Below the pieces are notes generated by a model. That model searched no databases. It saw only the letters and a list, made by a program, of their open reading frames with translations, and was not told the DNA's origin. From Apoderus coryli (taxonomy: Eukaryota > Arthropoda > Insecta > Coleoptera > Attelabidae): a stretch of DNA of 64,000 nt. Location: the NCBI GenBank assembly GCA_911728435.2, contig OU452202.1, positions 20,377,135 through 20,441,134 of the forward strand, given 5' to 3'. Positions 20,729 to 32,382 of the stretch are shown here, one piece after another. The stretch's first letter is position 1, and each line of letters begins with the position of its first letter. A program made the position numbers and the translations under genes.

Positions 20729-21848
20729 CGAGGGTTGCCTTTTATATTTCGGGATTAGAGAACAAAAACAAATATTAATCATCGAAAATCACTTTATTGG
20801 TTTTCAAAATACTCCCCATGAAGATCTATACACTTTTGCATGCGTTTGAAACAATTGTCGAAGCACTTTTGCCACTCTGATTGAGGTATCTCCAAAACAT
20901 GCATTCTGAATGCAGCAACCGCTTCTTCAGGTGTCAAAAAACGTTCGCCTCTCAGTTTGTTTTTTACGTACGGGAATAAAAAGAAGTCATTCGGTGCCAA
21001 GTCAGGACTATACGGCGGATGCCTCATCAAATCGATGTTTTGGGTGCTCAAAAATGCGGTTGTTTTTAGTCAATGTGTGAGAGCTCGCATTGTCGTGGTG
21101 AAGAGTGATCCGTCTTCGGCGGTTGGTTTTCCTGATTTCTTGGAAGACAACTGGCAAACGAATGGTTGTGTACCACTCAGAATTGACTGTTCTGCGTTGT
21201 TCTAGTGGTATGGTTGCGCCATGTCCAATTTTTCCGCAAAAACAGGCGACCATTTGCTTGGAGGTGCTTCGTGGGCGATCAACTTTTGTTGGATTTGGCT
21301 CATCTTGAAACACCCATACAGTCGACTGCTGTTTACTTTCGGGCTCATACGAGTAAATCCCCGATTCATCACCTGTCACGATGTCATAGACGTGTTTCAA
21401 AGCACCGCGATCGTATTTTTTGAGCATTTCTTTCAACCAATCGACACGAGCCCTTTTTTGAGCGATTGACAAATTGTGTGGGATGCAACGCGAACAATTT
21501 TTTTTGACAGTCAAATGTTTATGCAATATTGAATGTATGCTAGTCCCACTAATGCCTAGGGTTGTCTCAATCTCTTGATAGGTCACATGACCATCTTGCA
21601 ATATCAGTTCGCGCACAGTCTCAATTCTTTTCGGAACAACAACTGTTTCGCACGAAAATGTACACAATTTAATTCCATTTTTGGGCCGAGATGAATCTTT
21701 TAAGTTACTGTAAACAACACAAATAGCGCTCGTATGTCAAAACGTTCTTAGTACATATAACCTCAACCTCAACTTTACGGTAGAGCTGTCAGTTGCCAGA
21801 TCGCAACACCAGGGTTGCCAAATTCTGAAATATAAAAAGCAACCCTCG
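20729..21848 (-). mobile_element. Mariner element, copy 1 (internal deletion)
   Basis: Terminal inverted repeats CGAGGGTTGCCTTTTATATT (left) and CGAGGGTTGCTTTTTATATT (right, inverted) bound 1120 bp. TA precedes the left end; the right duplicate has become CA. Compared with the copy at 51342, about 170 bases coding for the N-terminal helix-turn-helix are missing just after the start. The body is otherwise very similar, so the insertions are relatively recent. Confidence 0.88.
20794..21667 (-). pseudogene. Mariner transposase (DD34D), inactivated
   Basis: Two overlapping minus-strand frames hold most of the protein: TTLGISGTSIHSILHKHLT (second helix-turn-helix), IVTGDESGIYSYEPESKQQ (first Asp; the usual W is G), ITLHHDNASSHT (second Asp), then after a frameshift HPPYSPDLAPNDFFLFP (third Asp) and KCIDLHGEYFENQ at the C-terminus. 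The N-terminal DNA-binding domain is deleted and one frameshift splits the catalytic core, so no functional protein is made. It ends next to the left terminal repeat. Confidence 0.9.
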
Positions 21849-21979
21849 CACCAGTTTAATTTTCAATATATGGATGGCATAATTTGGTTAAATTGTATTC
21901 CAGACCAGTCCTAATCAAACTTGTATACATCAGCTTCAGTGAAAAACATTAGTGAAGATCAAACTAATATCAATTAAGA

Positions 21980-22290
21980 CTCCCAGATCTTCAACACAGC
22001 GACCGGCTTAGTTCGAACGTCGATGTTATGATTATCGAAGATTCTCGTCCTCACACGGCCAAAAAATGCGCCTGCCCATCTGATACGATGCTGAATTTCA
22101 TCATCGATATTTGCGTTCGCCGCTAGAATGCTGCCGAGGTAAGAGAAACTCTCGATGTTCTGAAGTCGTCTCTGTTAACCCGAATATGTGGTGGGACAGC
22201 CACAGTGTTTGGTGCAGGTTGGTAGAGCATCTGTGTTCTCTTTATATTTAGTTCAAGCCCGATACTTCATCAATAAAATATTGTGGATAA
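21980..22290 (-). pseudogene. RTE-like non-LTR reverse-transcriptase fragment
   Basis: Minus-strand frames give ELNIKRTQMLYQPAPNT, then ESFSYLGSILAANANIDDEI, then HRIRWAGAFFGRVRTRIFD. This is the palm-to-thumb part of RTE/CR1-type LINEs (N.KKT.VL.QPAP, F.YLGS.L, I..RI..A...FG.L). Frameshifts separate the blocks and the ends are missing. The plus-strand frame at 22188-22514 is a shadow. Confidence 0.7.
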
Positions 22291-23329
22291 CACGTTCGAA
22301 CGCCTGTAATACAGGATTGACCTCTGAACCACATTTCAAAGCCCCCAGAGTGAAGTTAGGGTATTTCAAAAGATTCAATTCTACTAATTTTTCTGGTAGG
22401 AACGTATACTGTCGATCGATGAATATGTTATTAAGGAGAGATTGGTGGAGTAATAATGAGTTTGTAGTTTATGAAGTTATACAATCGCATCTGTCCAAAG
22501 TGGTCCATTATTGAACTACTTTATTGAACATAGTACCTAGTGGTTTTATTCTGAGCACGTTGCTTCTGAGGATTATCAGTAATAAGCCAACTGCGAATAA
22601 ATTATCACTCACTGCTTTTTTATCTTTTAAGCTGAGTAACTACAATTTTTTAGATTCAGGGTATATATAGCTATGAGAATAAATTAACTAAAAAACAAAA
22701 TAGAAAATAAACGCAATTCCACACAGTTCTAAGCGTTTTGAGCATCCGTCCATTGCCATGCTTTCATAGCTGGTATAGTGCGCCTACGATACGTACATAC
22801 CAAATTATACAAACACAACAATGTATATAATAAATAATGTAATCAGTAAAAGAGTGAAACTAATCATTAATAAAAAGGAACAGTAGATATAAAGAAACAA
22901 ATTATTCCAGTGAAAACTAAAAGGCAATGCAATAATAATAATAATGATGATAATAATAAATGCACGGACACACAGCCTGAAAGACTGCCACAACCAAGTC
23001 CAGCAAAGATACGCATGGAAATAAATAACAATCGTTTTTCGCCTATAACCAATCGATGACAATACTAATTACTCTTAATAATAACAATGCTGCTTCTCTG
23101 CCTGCCGCGCCTACAAAATATTCCATACCATCTTTATGCTCTGCAATGTCTGCAGTACTGGATGTTATCGTATTTTTGCCACCTTTTGTTCTTCTTTCAA
23201 CTCAACATATTCGAACTGTGGCGTAGCACTAGTTGAGAGTGTTCATTCGAATGTGCTATAAAACACGAATTTTAACACACAATATTCTTTTTCTGAATTC
23301 ATTACCAAATATTCAATTAACACAACTGA
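22291..23329. other. Spacer, mostly without recognised features
   Basis: Contains an imperfect (AAT)n tract near 22930. On the minus strand about 23050-23200 one frame reads TSSTADIAEHKDGMEYFVGA; no family is recognised and no splice support is clear. Confidence 0.3.
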
Positions 23330-23500
23330 AGCCTAATGACCATGCACGGCGAAAAGAGTTTGGAGGATGGATTATTCAGCATCAACAAATAGATAGATTT
23401 TAGGCTGGAGGTATAATTGGACCATACTTTTGTAACAAAATAGAACCCGCCACTGGCAAGCTTACAGATTACTCAATTCTAGAATGCATGGGCATCTAAC
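23330..23500 (+). pseudogene. IS630/mariner-type transposase fragment
   Basis: One frame reads AGGIIGPYFCNKIEPATGK after a stop. AGGIIGPYFFEN is a well-conserved stretch between the first and second catalytic Asp of arthropod IS630-like transposases. Only about 25 codons are recognisable. Confidence 0.45.
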
Positions 23501-23986
23501 AGGTCCTTTTTTCTAATATATATATTTGCGATAACACGAAATATTCCCATAGATTTGTTGACATGTGGTTCTTATTTTTTCTAAACATAAATACGAACGT
23601 ACCCTAATATTATGTGGTACGACAAACATAGGGGGTCTAAAAGTTATCATAGAATTTAGAAATTGTGCAGGGCTTTTGAAAATATTTTATTCTTAAGATG
23701 TCTTTTTTCTGATTGGCTTGTTTTCATTTTGTATTACCTGCTATGTAGCTTTTGTGAGGCAATTCTGGAAAGGCAAAAGGACTTTAAGATTAGAACCATT
23801 CTAGCCTTGATTCAGTAAACACGTGTTTTCTAAATTGTATAAAGTTTAAAGACTAAGTTCATTTCTTTTTATTCTGAGATAGTGAATTGTATAAAGTTCC
23901 ATAAGTTTTGATATTCTTTTAATTGAAGGCCTTTTTGTTTAATCAGTTTTTTTTTATATAAAGTTTAAAGTTATTTCTTTTAGTAG

Positions 23987-24206
23987 GTCAACGTTTTTCG
24001 ACACCTGAAGAAGCGGTTGCTCCTTTCAGAATGCATGTTTTGGAGATACCTCAATCAGAGTGGCAAAAGTGCTTCGACAATTGGTTCAAACGCATGCAAA
24101 AGTGTATAGATCTTCATGGGGAACATTTTGAAAAACAATAAAGTCATTTTCGGTTATTAATATTTGTTTTTGTTCTGTAATCCCGAAATATAAAAGACAA
24201 CCCTCG
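23987..24206 (+). mobile_element. Mariner 3' fragment, copy 3
   Basis: From gtcaacgtttttcgacacc to the terminal repeat ending CCCTCG (followed by TA) it matches the end of the mariner copies at 20729 and 51342. It codes for the last ~55 residues (TPEEAVAPFRMHVLEIPQSE..., ending EHFEKQ). 5' truncation of a DNA transposon implies later deletion or rearrangement. Confidence 0.85.
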
Positions 24207-25244
24207 TATTAAATACAAACGCTTTCATAGTAGCTTCTAGACCAAATTCGCTGCACAGAAATATGCAAAACAGACCAAATTTAGTCAGAATTAAGAGGCC
24301 ACTTCACACAATTTACTAAGTAGTTCTTTAATAAGGAAAAAAACAATGTTTGAAATTTCAGACTATAAATTCCTCGACCACACACCATGGATCCATCCTG
24401 TTCAAGGTATGACATCTTAGTAGTGGACAACCTGTATATGACCCTCGAAAAATATTATAAAATTAGGTAAGAATAAAAAAGGGTCTCGTCACTTTGCCAC
24501 GCTATAATCAAAAATGTTATGTCCAATAAATAATGGGCTTAAAATTAGGGTATATATACCATCGGAAGAAAAAAATACGAAAACTTATTTTATATGGTTA
24601 ATGGTCGTAATGCTTTTTTTATTACATGACCACCAAAAATTCCTTCGTTTTGTGTGTTTTCATTTTCTTGTTCGTGGATAGGCACACATTTTTTATTACC
24701 CAATATTTAAGAAGATTAGGTATAAAATAAAATCATTACTGTCTTATGTTTATAATAGACCGTATAATACCTCACTATTATTAAAATAGTCCAAAACTAA
24801 ACGTCTTAAAATAATATCTGACACAAAATACATAAAGCTTGCTACTATGAGTTTGGTTCCGTATTTTTTTACGAGCTCTAAAGCGTCTGGCGCAGAAGTT
24901 GTGCCACACGGAAAATGTCTCTTCTTAACAACATTCAGTATAGTTAGTTTCAAATGACATCCGCGACAAATCAACAGTATATTATGCATATACTTTTTTA
25001 CGAGTACGAGCCAAAGGCGAGTGCTGCACACGATAAATATCTGGTGATTGTATTTTAGAAAATGCAGAACTTTTGATGAAGAATATTTTTGCTCCTAAAA
25101 TTAATAATAAAAAAGTTTTCCATATGGTTCCAAGTTAGTAAGACATATTGTAAAAATATATGAAAAAAGTAGTACATGTTGTAGTGGAGTGTTCGCTTTC
25201 TCTCTCTTCCACAAAATATTTTTAATAATACTAGATTATTCTAA
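24207..25244. other. Spacer with one unassigned reading frame
   Basis: A minus-strand frame at 24750-25031 (93 codons, from KKYMHNILLICRGCHL to NNSEVLYGLL) is less AT-driven than most chance frames but matches nothing I recognise. It may be a transposon or exon remnant. Confidence 0.25.
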
Positions 25245-25295
25245 TAGCCATACATGTTTCGTCAGCACAGTGCTAACATCATCAGTGGCAAACAA
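25245..25295 (-). ncRNA. Hammerhead-ribozyme-like motif 2
   Basis: The minus strand reads TTTGCCA-CTGATGA-T-GTTAGCA-CTG-TGCTGAC-GAAA-CATGT-ATGGCT. Stem II is seven pairs with one G-U; stem I pairs GCCA with TGGC; stem III is the short ACATGT. As in motif 1 there is one extra U after the CUGAUGA box. About 60 bases further on lies ttttgtggaag, resembling the sequence after motif 3, so the motifs belong to one element family. Confidence 0.5.
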
Positions 25296-25516
25296 TTATT
25301 ACTGAAGAGCTTAGCCTTAGTTGTGTTTATTGGCTCTAATTTTTAAATTGTCAAAGTCACTTTATGGAAAAAAGGTTTTTGGTTTTTTTGAAATGATTAA
25401 TTACATTATAACAGTTGTAATGATGGTGGTTTTCTTCCTTTTCTTTTTAAACATAATAGTATGAGAAATTTATTTTCTAATCATACAAATTTTGATATTA
25501 TTATTAGTATGTTTTC

Positions 25517-25555
25517 TCATTAAATGGCGTACAAAGACAGTACGCCATTTAATGA
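25517..25555. repeat. Perfect 16-bp hairpin beside the satellite array
   Basis: tcattaaatggcgtac, a 7-base loop, then gtacgccatttaatga. It lies 90 bases outside the satellite and directly outside the left inverted arm. Confidence 0.75.
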
Positions 25556-25561
25556 AATTTT

Positions 25562-25632
25562 TGTTTGTCAAACAGTTTCGAGACAAACAAATATTTTCTA
25601 AATCCCTACAAGCCTGAATCCGTACTTAATAC
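25562..25632 (+). repeat. Left inverted arm flanking the satellite array
   Basis: gtttgtcaaacagtttcgag, aatattttctaaatcc and gcctgaatccgtactt pair with the reverse complement of 28721-28775. Confidence 0.7.
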
Positions 25633-25645
25633 ATATAAATTCATA

Positions 25646-28627
25646 ATGACTTAGAGACAAACCGTAAAAAGAAAAAGACGAAATTCTAAACTCAAATTAG
25701 GTAAAATGACATTACAGATAAACCGTAAAAAGAAAAAGACGAAATTATAAACTCAAATTAGGTAAAATGACTTAGAGATAAACCGTAAAAAGAAAAAGAC
25801 GAAATTCTAAACTCAAATTAGGTAAAATGACTTAGAGATAAACCGTAAAAAGAAAAAGACGAAATACTAACCTCAAATTAGGTAAAATGACATTACAGAT
25901 AAACCGTAAAAAGAAAAAGACGAAATTCTAAAATCAAATTAGGTAAAATGACTTAGAGATAAACCGTAAAAAGAAAAAGACGAAATAGTAACCTCAAATT
26001 AGGTAAAATGACATTACAGATAAACCGTAAAAAGAAAAAGACGAAATTCTAAACTCAAATTAGGTAAAATGACATTACAGATAAACCGTAAAAAGAAAAA
26101 GACGAAATTATAAACTCAAATTAGGTAAAATGACTTAGAGATAAACCGTAAAAAGAAAAAGACGAAATTCTAAACTCAAATTAGGTAAAATGACTTAAAG
26201 ATAAACCGTAAAAAGAAAAAGACGAAATACTAACCTCAAATTAGGTAAAATGACATTACAGATAAACCGTAAAAAGAAAAAGACGAAATTCTAAAATCAA
26301 ATTAGGTAAAATGACTTAGAGATAAACCGTAAAAAGAAAAAGACGAAATAGTAACCTCAAATTAGGTAAAATGACATTACAGATAAACCGTAAAAAGAAA
26401 AAGACGAAATTCTAAACTCAAATTAGGTAAAATGACATTACAGATAAACCGTAAAAAGAAAAAGACGAAATTGTAAACTCAAATTAGGTAAAATGACTTA
26501 GAGATAAACCGTAAAAAGAAAAAGACGAAATACTAACCTCAAATTAGGTAAAATGACATTACAGATAAACCGTAAAAAGAAAAAGACGAAATTGTAAACT
26601 CAAATTAGGTAAAATGACTTAGAGATAAACCGTAAAAAGAAAAAGACGAAATTCTAAACTCAAATTAGGTAAAATGACATTACAGATAAACCGTAAAAAG
26701 AAAAAGACGAAATTCTAAACTCAAATTAGGTAAAATGACATTACAGATAAAGCGTAAAAAGAAAAAGACGAAATTGTAAACTCAAATTAGGTAAAATGAC
26801 TTAGAGATAAACCGTAAAAAGAAAAAGACGAAATTCTAAACTCAAATTAGATAAAATGACTTAGAGATAAACCGTAAAAAGAAAAAGACGAAATTCTAAA
26901 CTCAAATTAGGTAAAATGACATTACAGATAAACCGCAAAAAGAAAAAAACGAAATTCTAAACTCAAATTAGGTAAAACGACTTAGAGATAAACCGTAAAA
27001 AGAAAAAGACGAAATTCTAAACTCAAATTAGGTAAAATGACATTACAGATAAACCGCAAAAAGAAAAAAACGAAATTCTAAACTCAAATTAGGTAAAATG
27101 ACATTACAGATAAACCGTAAAAAGAAAAAGACGAAATTCTAAACTCAAATTAGGTAAAATGACATTACAGATAAACCGTAAAAAGAAAAAGACGAAATTC
27201 TAACCTCAAATTAGGTAAAATGACATTACAGATAAACCGTAAAAAGAAAAAGACGAAATTGTAAACTCAAATTAGGTAAAATGACTTAGAGATAAACCGT
27301 AAAAAGAAAAAGACGAAATTCTAAACTCAAATTAGGTAAAATGACATTACAGATAAACCGTAAAAAGAAAAAGACGAAATTCTAAACTCAAATTAGGTAA
27401 AATGACATTACAGATAAACCGTAAAAAGAAAAAGACGAAATTGTAAACTCAAATTAGGTAAAATGACTTAGAGATAAACCGTAAAAAGAAAAAGACGAAA
27501 TACTAACCTCAAATTAGGTAAAATGACATTACAGATAAACCGTAAAAAGAAAAAGACGAAAATCTAAACTCAAATTAGGTAAAATGACATTACAGATAAA
27601 CCGTAAAAAGAAAAAGACGAAATTGTAAACTCAAATTAGGTAAAATGACTTAGAGATAAACCGTAAAAAGAAAAAGACGAAATACTAACCTCAAATTAGG
27701 TAAAATGACATTACAGATAAACCGTAAAAAGAAAAAGACGAAATTCTAAACTCAAATTAGGTAAAATGACTTAGAGATAAACCGTAAAAAGAAAAAGACG
27801 AAATTCTAAACTCAAATTAGGTAAAATGACATTACAGATAAACCGTAAAAAGAAAAAGACGAAATTCTAAACTCAAATTAGGTAAAATGACATTACAGAT
27901 AAACCGTAAAAACAAAAAGACGAAATTCTAAACTTAAATTAGGTAAAATGACATTACAAATAAACCGTAAAAAGAAAAAGACGAAATTCTAAACTCAAAT
28001 TAGGTAAAATGACATTACAGATAAACCGTAAAAAGAAAAAGACGAAATTCTAAACTCAAATTAGGTAAAATGACATTACAGATAAACCGTAAAAAGAAAA
28101 AGACGAAATTCTAAACTCAAATTAGGTAAAATGACATTACAGATAAACCGTAAAAAGAAAAAGACGAAATTGTAAACTCAAATTAGGTAAAATGACTTTG
28201 AGATAAACCGTAAAAAGAAAAAGACGAAATACTAACCTCAAATTAGGTAAAATGGCTTAGAGATAAACCGTAAAAAGAAAAAGACGAAATTCTAAACTCA
28301 AATTAGGTAAAATGACTTAGAGATAAACCGTAAAAAGAAAAAGACGAAATAGTAACCTCAAATTAGGTAAAATGACATTACAGATAAACCGTAAAAAGAA
28401 AAAGACGAAATTCTAAACTCAAATTAGGTAAAATGACATTACAGATAAACCGTAAAAAGAAAAAGACGAAATTCTAAACTCAAATTAGGTAAAATGACAT
28501 TACAGATAAACCGTAAAAAGAAAAAGACGAAATTCTAAACTCAAATTAGGTAAAATGACATTACAGATAAACCGTAAAAAGAAAAAGACGAAATTCTAAA
28601 CTCAAATCAGGTTAAATGACATTACAA
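25646..28627 (+). repeat. Satellite-like tandem array, 60/61-bp unit, about 49 copies
   Basis: Each unit contains taaaccgtaaaaagaaaaag, acgaaattctaaactcaaat and taggtaaaatga. Two subtypes differ at the junction: gacttagagat (60 bp) and gacattacagat (61 bp). They are interspersed in runs, with further diagnostic variants (ttctaaac, ttgtaaac, tactaacc, tagtaacc) that recur in blocks, which indicates multi-unit duplications. Divergence is low, with only a few substitutions per unit, so the array is young or homogenised. It has no reading frame of note. Confidence 0.97.
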
Positions 28628-28720
28628 TAATATTATCTTTTTGTATTTGTCAAAGTAATCATAACCACCTTTTAATAAATACTTTGCGTGCTAAGTTACA
28701 ATAATTATATTATTATTATA

Positions 28721-28775
28721 AGTACTGATTCAGGCATTTAGAAAATATTTTTTATCTCTAAACTGTTTGACAAAC
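28721..28775 (-). repeat. Right inverted arm flanking the satellite array
   Basis: Reverse complement of the left arm with about 80 percent agreement by eye (gtttgtcaaacagtttagag, aatattttctaaatgcc, gcctgaatcagtactt). Confidence 0.7.
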
Positions 28776-28785
28776 TAAAATTTTG

Positions 28786-29889
28786 TAAGAGAGTAAATAG
28801 TTTTTAAATAAAATGAACTATTCACAGAAAAAAACTGGTATCAATTATACGAGGGATAAAAAAAATATGGGTAGATAAGTTATTGTGACTAGGCTTTTAA
28901 ACACCCTGTAATTTTAAATATAAAAAACTGTAGTGCAAACGTGTATCTAGAAAATGAATAAAATCTATCAAATATTTTTCGATTTATTTGAAAAAATTCA
29001 CTTTTAAAGCCCTCTAGCACACAAACCAAGCCATTTTGTATATAGATAAGTTGACCTAAATCATAATATTGTCGGCCAAGGAATTTGTGCTATTCCGTTG
29101 TACACGTCATTTCCGGACACCCTGTATATCATGTCGGGAACGTTTTTGGGGCGATACAATCGATTTTTTAAATATTTCCCACTAGTTGCCCAGCAACCAG
29201 TAGAAAATGCATTACAATGTACTACATTTTCAAATTATGATTGAGCATATAATAAAAGCATGTAAACATTATTTTAAAAAATGAAAATCTTCTAGCAATA
29301 AGTTAGTGTTTAGTGTTTTTCTTATAGCGATGTGAAAATTATTGGGTGATTATTCAGAAAATGTCTTAAGCATTAGGAATGCACAATGCATTAGTACCTA
29401 ATATACATAAGGAATTAAAATATAAAATCTGTGAAAATGTAGTACGATATTACAATACAATCAGTCGTTGAGTCGCTTTCGAATATAAATTTATGTATGA
29501 GCCTGTGTAATTTATTATTGTACGGATATTAAATATTCTTTTGTATATTATTTGAATACATAAAACAGCTATTTAATCTATCTGCTGATATTCGGTACCT
29601 ACCTACTAAACACGCGAGAGTGTAAGTATTATTATAGAACGTACCTACCTATTTAAACAACATCGGTACTGGTATACAAAATCAGAAACACGTGTCTATG
29701 CCATTATTTGTCACGTCAGACAGGGAATAAATTTCTAATTGTTTGAGGCAGATCTATCTACATGTCACTCGACAAACGTTAGTTGTTGAAGTGTGAAAAT
29801 GGTTTAGTTTATATTTAAAATTTTAAATAAATAAAATACCCTGATATGCTTTATTCAAATAATTATTATGCGCATTTCTCACAGACGAC
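28786..29889. other. Spacer with CACCCTGT termini and a short dispersed repeat
   Basis: CACCCTGT occurs near 28902 and 29119. 29162-29245 (aatatttcccactagttg...) recurs inverted at 50735-50815. No gene seen. Confidence 0.45.
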
Positions 29890-31052
29890 ATGTGTAAAAA
29901 GCTGGAAGCTTTCGATATGTGGACATATCGACATAGTGCTTGCGAGAATACCAAGCTTAGTTTTGCATTTTTTTCTAGCATGATATTGATCACCAATTCT
30001 CTATTTCGGCTACCCGCTCACCATCTAGTAATAATTCCTCCTGAGAATTTATCAGTCTCCACAATATTTGGTGTCTTATAAATTGTCATTAATTTGATTA
30101 GATTCCATTACAGTTTGCTACTCATTATTATATTCACTAATGTTTTCCCTTTGATAATTTATAATATTGTAATTAATTTTCTATTAACTGCACAACTGTT
30201 TTTCGTTTGGACAACATTTTAAACCTGTGTATGATATAACAATAAATATCAGTTGAAAATAAATAAGACTATGTTATAATATTAGTTCTAGGTAATGTTT
30301 ATGACATCATTTTAATTTTATAAAATATTTATTGGCAACATATTTATTTTTTTATTGTTTTTAATAAAATAACTAAAAAACAATTTTGTAATTATTAATT
30401 TGCGCACAAATTTGCTGCAGAAAACAAATCGCTCTTAATAACGACAATAAAAAACTATTTTATTATTACGAAATGTATTTTAACAGAATAATTTTATAAT
30501 TGTTTTTAAAGGAACAAGTTAATCCAGACTAGTACTTTTACAAAATGCTTTTAAAACCATTTATCATTCGGAACAAATTCATCCTACAAAAAGTATTTTA
30601 TAAACGTTTATAAAATTGTTACAATATCATATTTTATAACTATTTTATTATTTTGCTGTAAAAACGTTCTTAAAACAATTTTTCTCACAGAAAAGTTTAA
30701 CACAGCAGGCAATACGAAACGAAGCTTTAAACAACAAAAAAGTTTTAACTAGGCGGCAATAAAATAATTATAAAATATATTAGTTCTTTAAGAATGTCGA
30801 ATTGCTAGTTGGGGCGGATCTCGAAGTCATGCTCACACTTAAAGAACGAAAGTTGGGCTACTTTGTACTCATTCTCAGAAACGAAAAATACGGACTTCTT
30901 AAATTAATAATAGAAGGAAAATTCCAAGAGGACCCGGGCGTCGAAGAATATCGTGGCTGAAAAATTTGCGACAATGGTATGGTGAGGACAAGGCACTTGA
31001 CGAAGACGAATTTTTTAAAAACGCTGATTCGGCGATTACAGAATGTTTAGTA
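29890..31052 (+). pseudogene. RTE/Jockey-like LINE C-terminal region split by an insertion
   Basis: 29890-29938 codes for CKKLEAFDMWTYRH, the conserved start of the LINE C-terminal region (LEAFEMW.YRR). It is cut by the dispersed repeat 29956-30813. The reading resumes at 30817 with DLEVMLTLKERKLGYF, LRNEKYGLLKLIIEGKF, then a frameshift to GPGRRRISWLKNLRQWYGED. The 25-30 codons normally between MW.YRR and EVM are absent, so deletion accompanied insertion, or decay followed. Only this last part of the retrotransposon is present. Confidence 0.8.
29956..30813 (+). mobile_element. ~870-bp dispersed repeat, copy 2 (inserted in a LINE)
   Basis: Collinear with 1295-2169. The LINE coding on both sides fixes its outer limits to within about 20 bases and proves it moved as a unit. 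It lacks 17 bases present in copy 1. Confidence 0.8.
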
Positions 31053-31461
31053 AAATCTTTTATAATTGAATTTTGCGATTTTTTTTGTTGCTTGTTGATT
31101 TTTTCTTTATATAGTGAAAAATTCTCAATAGTGCAATTTCGGTCGACATTTTGGTCTTTCCTATTTTTTAATTGTATTGTTGGTGCCGCGTAAAAATTAT
31201 TTTTAAGACATTTAATTATTCTTGCGTATAATTTTTACTTAAAAGTGTGTAAGAACATAAATTTGGGATATTGTAGATAATTAATTAGTAAGACAAAGGT
31301 GCATCAGTGTAAATTTTGTGGAAGTATAATCGAAGATATCCTTACCTATCATTCTACAGGCATATTGTAATTTAAGAGCTGTTTCCGGTACTGTGTGCGT
31401 ACAATTATTTATATAAAAATTATTTAAGAATCTATTACTTAAATAGTGCAAGGTGTATCCC

Positions 31462-31560
31462 AGAAATTTTGTCAGAGCATGTGGTCCCTTTCGCTGAGTA
31501 TATTAGGGATAACTTTGTACTACTGAAAGATAACGCCAGACCACATACAAATATTGATAT
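31462..31560 (+). pseudogene. Tc1 transposase fragment around the second catalytic Asp
   Basis: One frame reads EILSEHVVPFAEYIRDNFVL then LKDNARPHTN. This is the Tc1 segment with the second catalytic Asp (DNARPHT). No catalytic neighbours are seen on either side, so it is an isolated fragment of ~33 codons. Confidence 0.7.
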
Positions 31561-31778
31561 TATAATTGTATTATTGTAAATTTTAGTGAATATAAACCAC
31601 GTCTAATTAAGGGTAACATAAATAAGGGTAATTAAACATTATTACATCGAGGAAGATTTATTCAATTTACAGTTTTAACAATTAAGCAACATTTAACGCG
31701 ATAAGGTACAAATGATTGAAAACTGAAAAATCTTTTGACTTTAACAAACGAAAAACCCAATTAACAAAATGATGAACC

Positions 31779-32382
31779 CTAATAACGCGTAATACCTCCT
31801 CGAGCTCTTATAACCGCTTGCATTCGTCTGGGTAAGCATGCAGAACATTTTTGATCCACCACCAAATGGTTCCCTTGAAGATATGGTGCAATCATAAAAC
31901 GTTTTTCCAGGTCTGCGCCATACTCTATCACGACAGTCTGGAGATTTTTAGACTAACTCTGGTTTCATCTGTGAATAAAACTTTCTTCCAGTCATCCATA
32001 GTCCAATGTACATGATCTCTGGCGAATCTTAATCTGCGTGATCTGTGTTCTACGGTAAACAACGGTCCAGTGGCAGGTTTTCTGCTAGTCAATGCGGCTT
32101 CTTTGCGAGTTGATTATTTAGCTCTTTACTTAGAGTAGATTTTTGATTTCTTAAGACCTGTTGTAGGAGAAAACGCTCGTCAACTTGACTTGTGGCCTTC
32201 TTTCTGCCCTGACCACGTGTTCTAACGTGAGATCCAGTATACCTAAATCTTCTAACCATTCGACTAATTGTTGAATGATGAACACCTAACAAATTGCCCA
32301 CATAACGCATTCGTTTTCCCACTTCTGGCAAAGTTGCAACTCTTGCACATTCATCATTGCTTAAATGGCGCAGTCGATTCAT
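31779..32382 (-). pseudogene. Tc1-like transposase with internal deletion
   Basis: From the ATG at 32382 on the minus strand: MNRLRHLSNDECARVATLPE, LLGVHHSTISRMVRRFRYTG, RTRGQGRKKATSQVDERF (bipartite helix-turn-helix and GRPR-like box). After a stop come RLRFARDHVHWTMDDWKKVL and FTDETRV with the first Asp. It then jumps from EPFGGGSKMF to LPRRMQAVIRARGGITRY, the normal Tc1 C-terminus, with stop at 31779. The middle ~130 residues, including the second Asp and Glu, are deleted. It is a different lineage from the 15.8-kb copy. Confidence 0.82.

Noticed and set aside
20957..21469. Plus-strand frames over the 20.7-21.8-kb region
   Set aside because: They are antisense shadows of the minus-strand mariner transposase.
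25646..28627. Regular repeats reminiscent of a CRISPR array
   Set aside because: Units are contiguous 60/61-bp copies with no unique spacers, in eukaryotic repeat-rich DNA; it is a tandem satellite.
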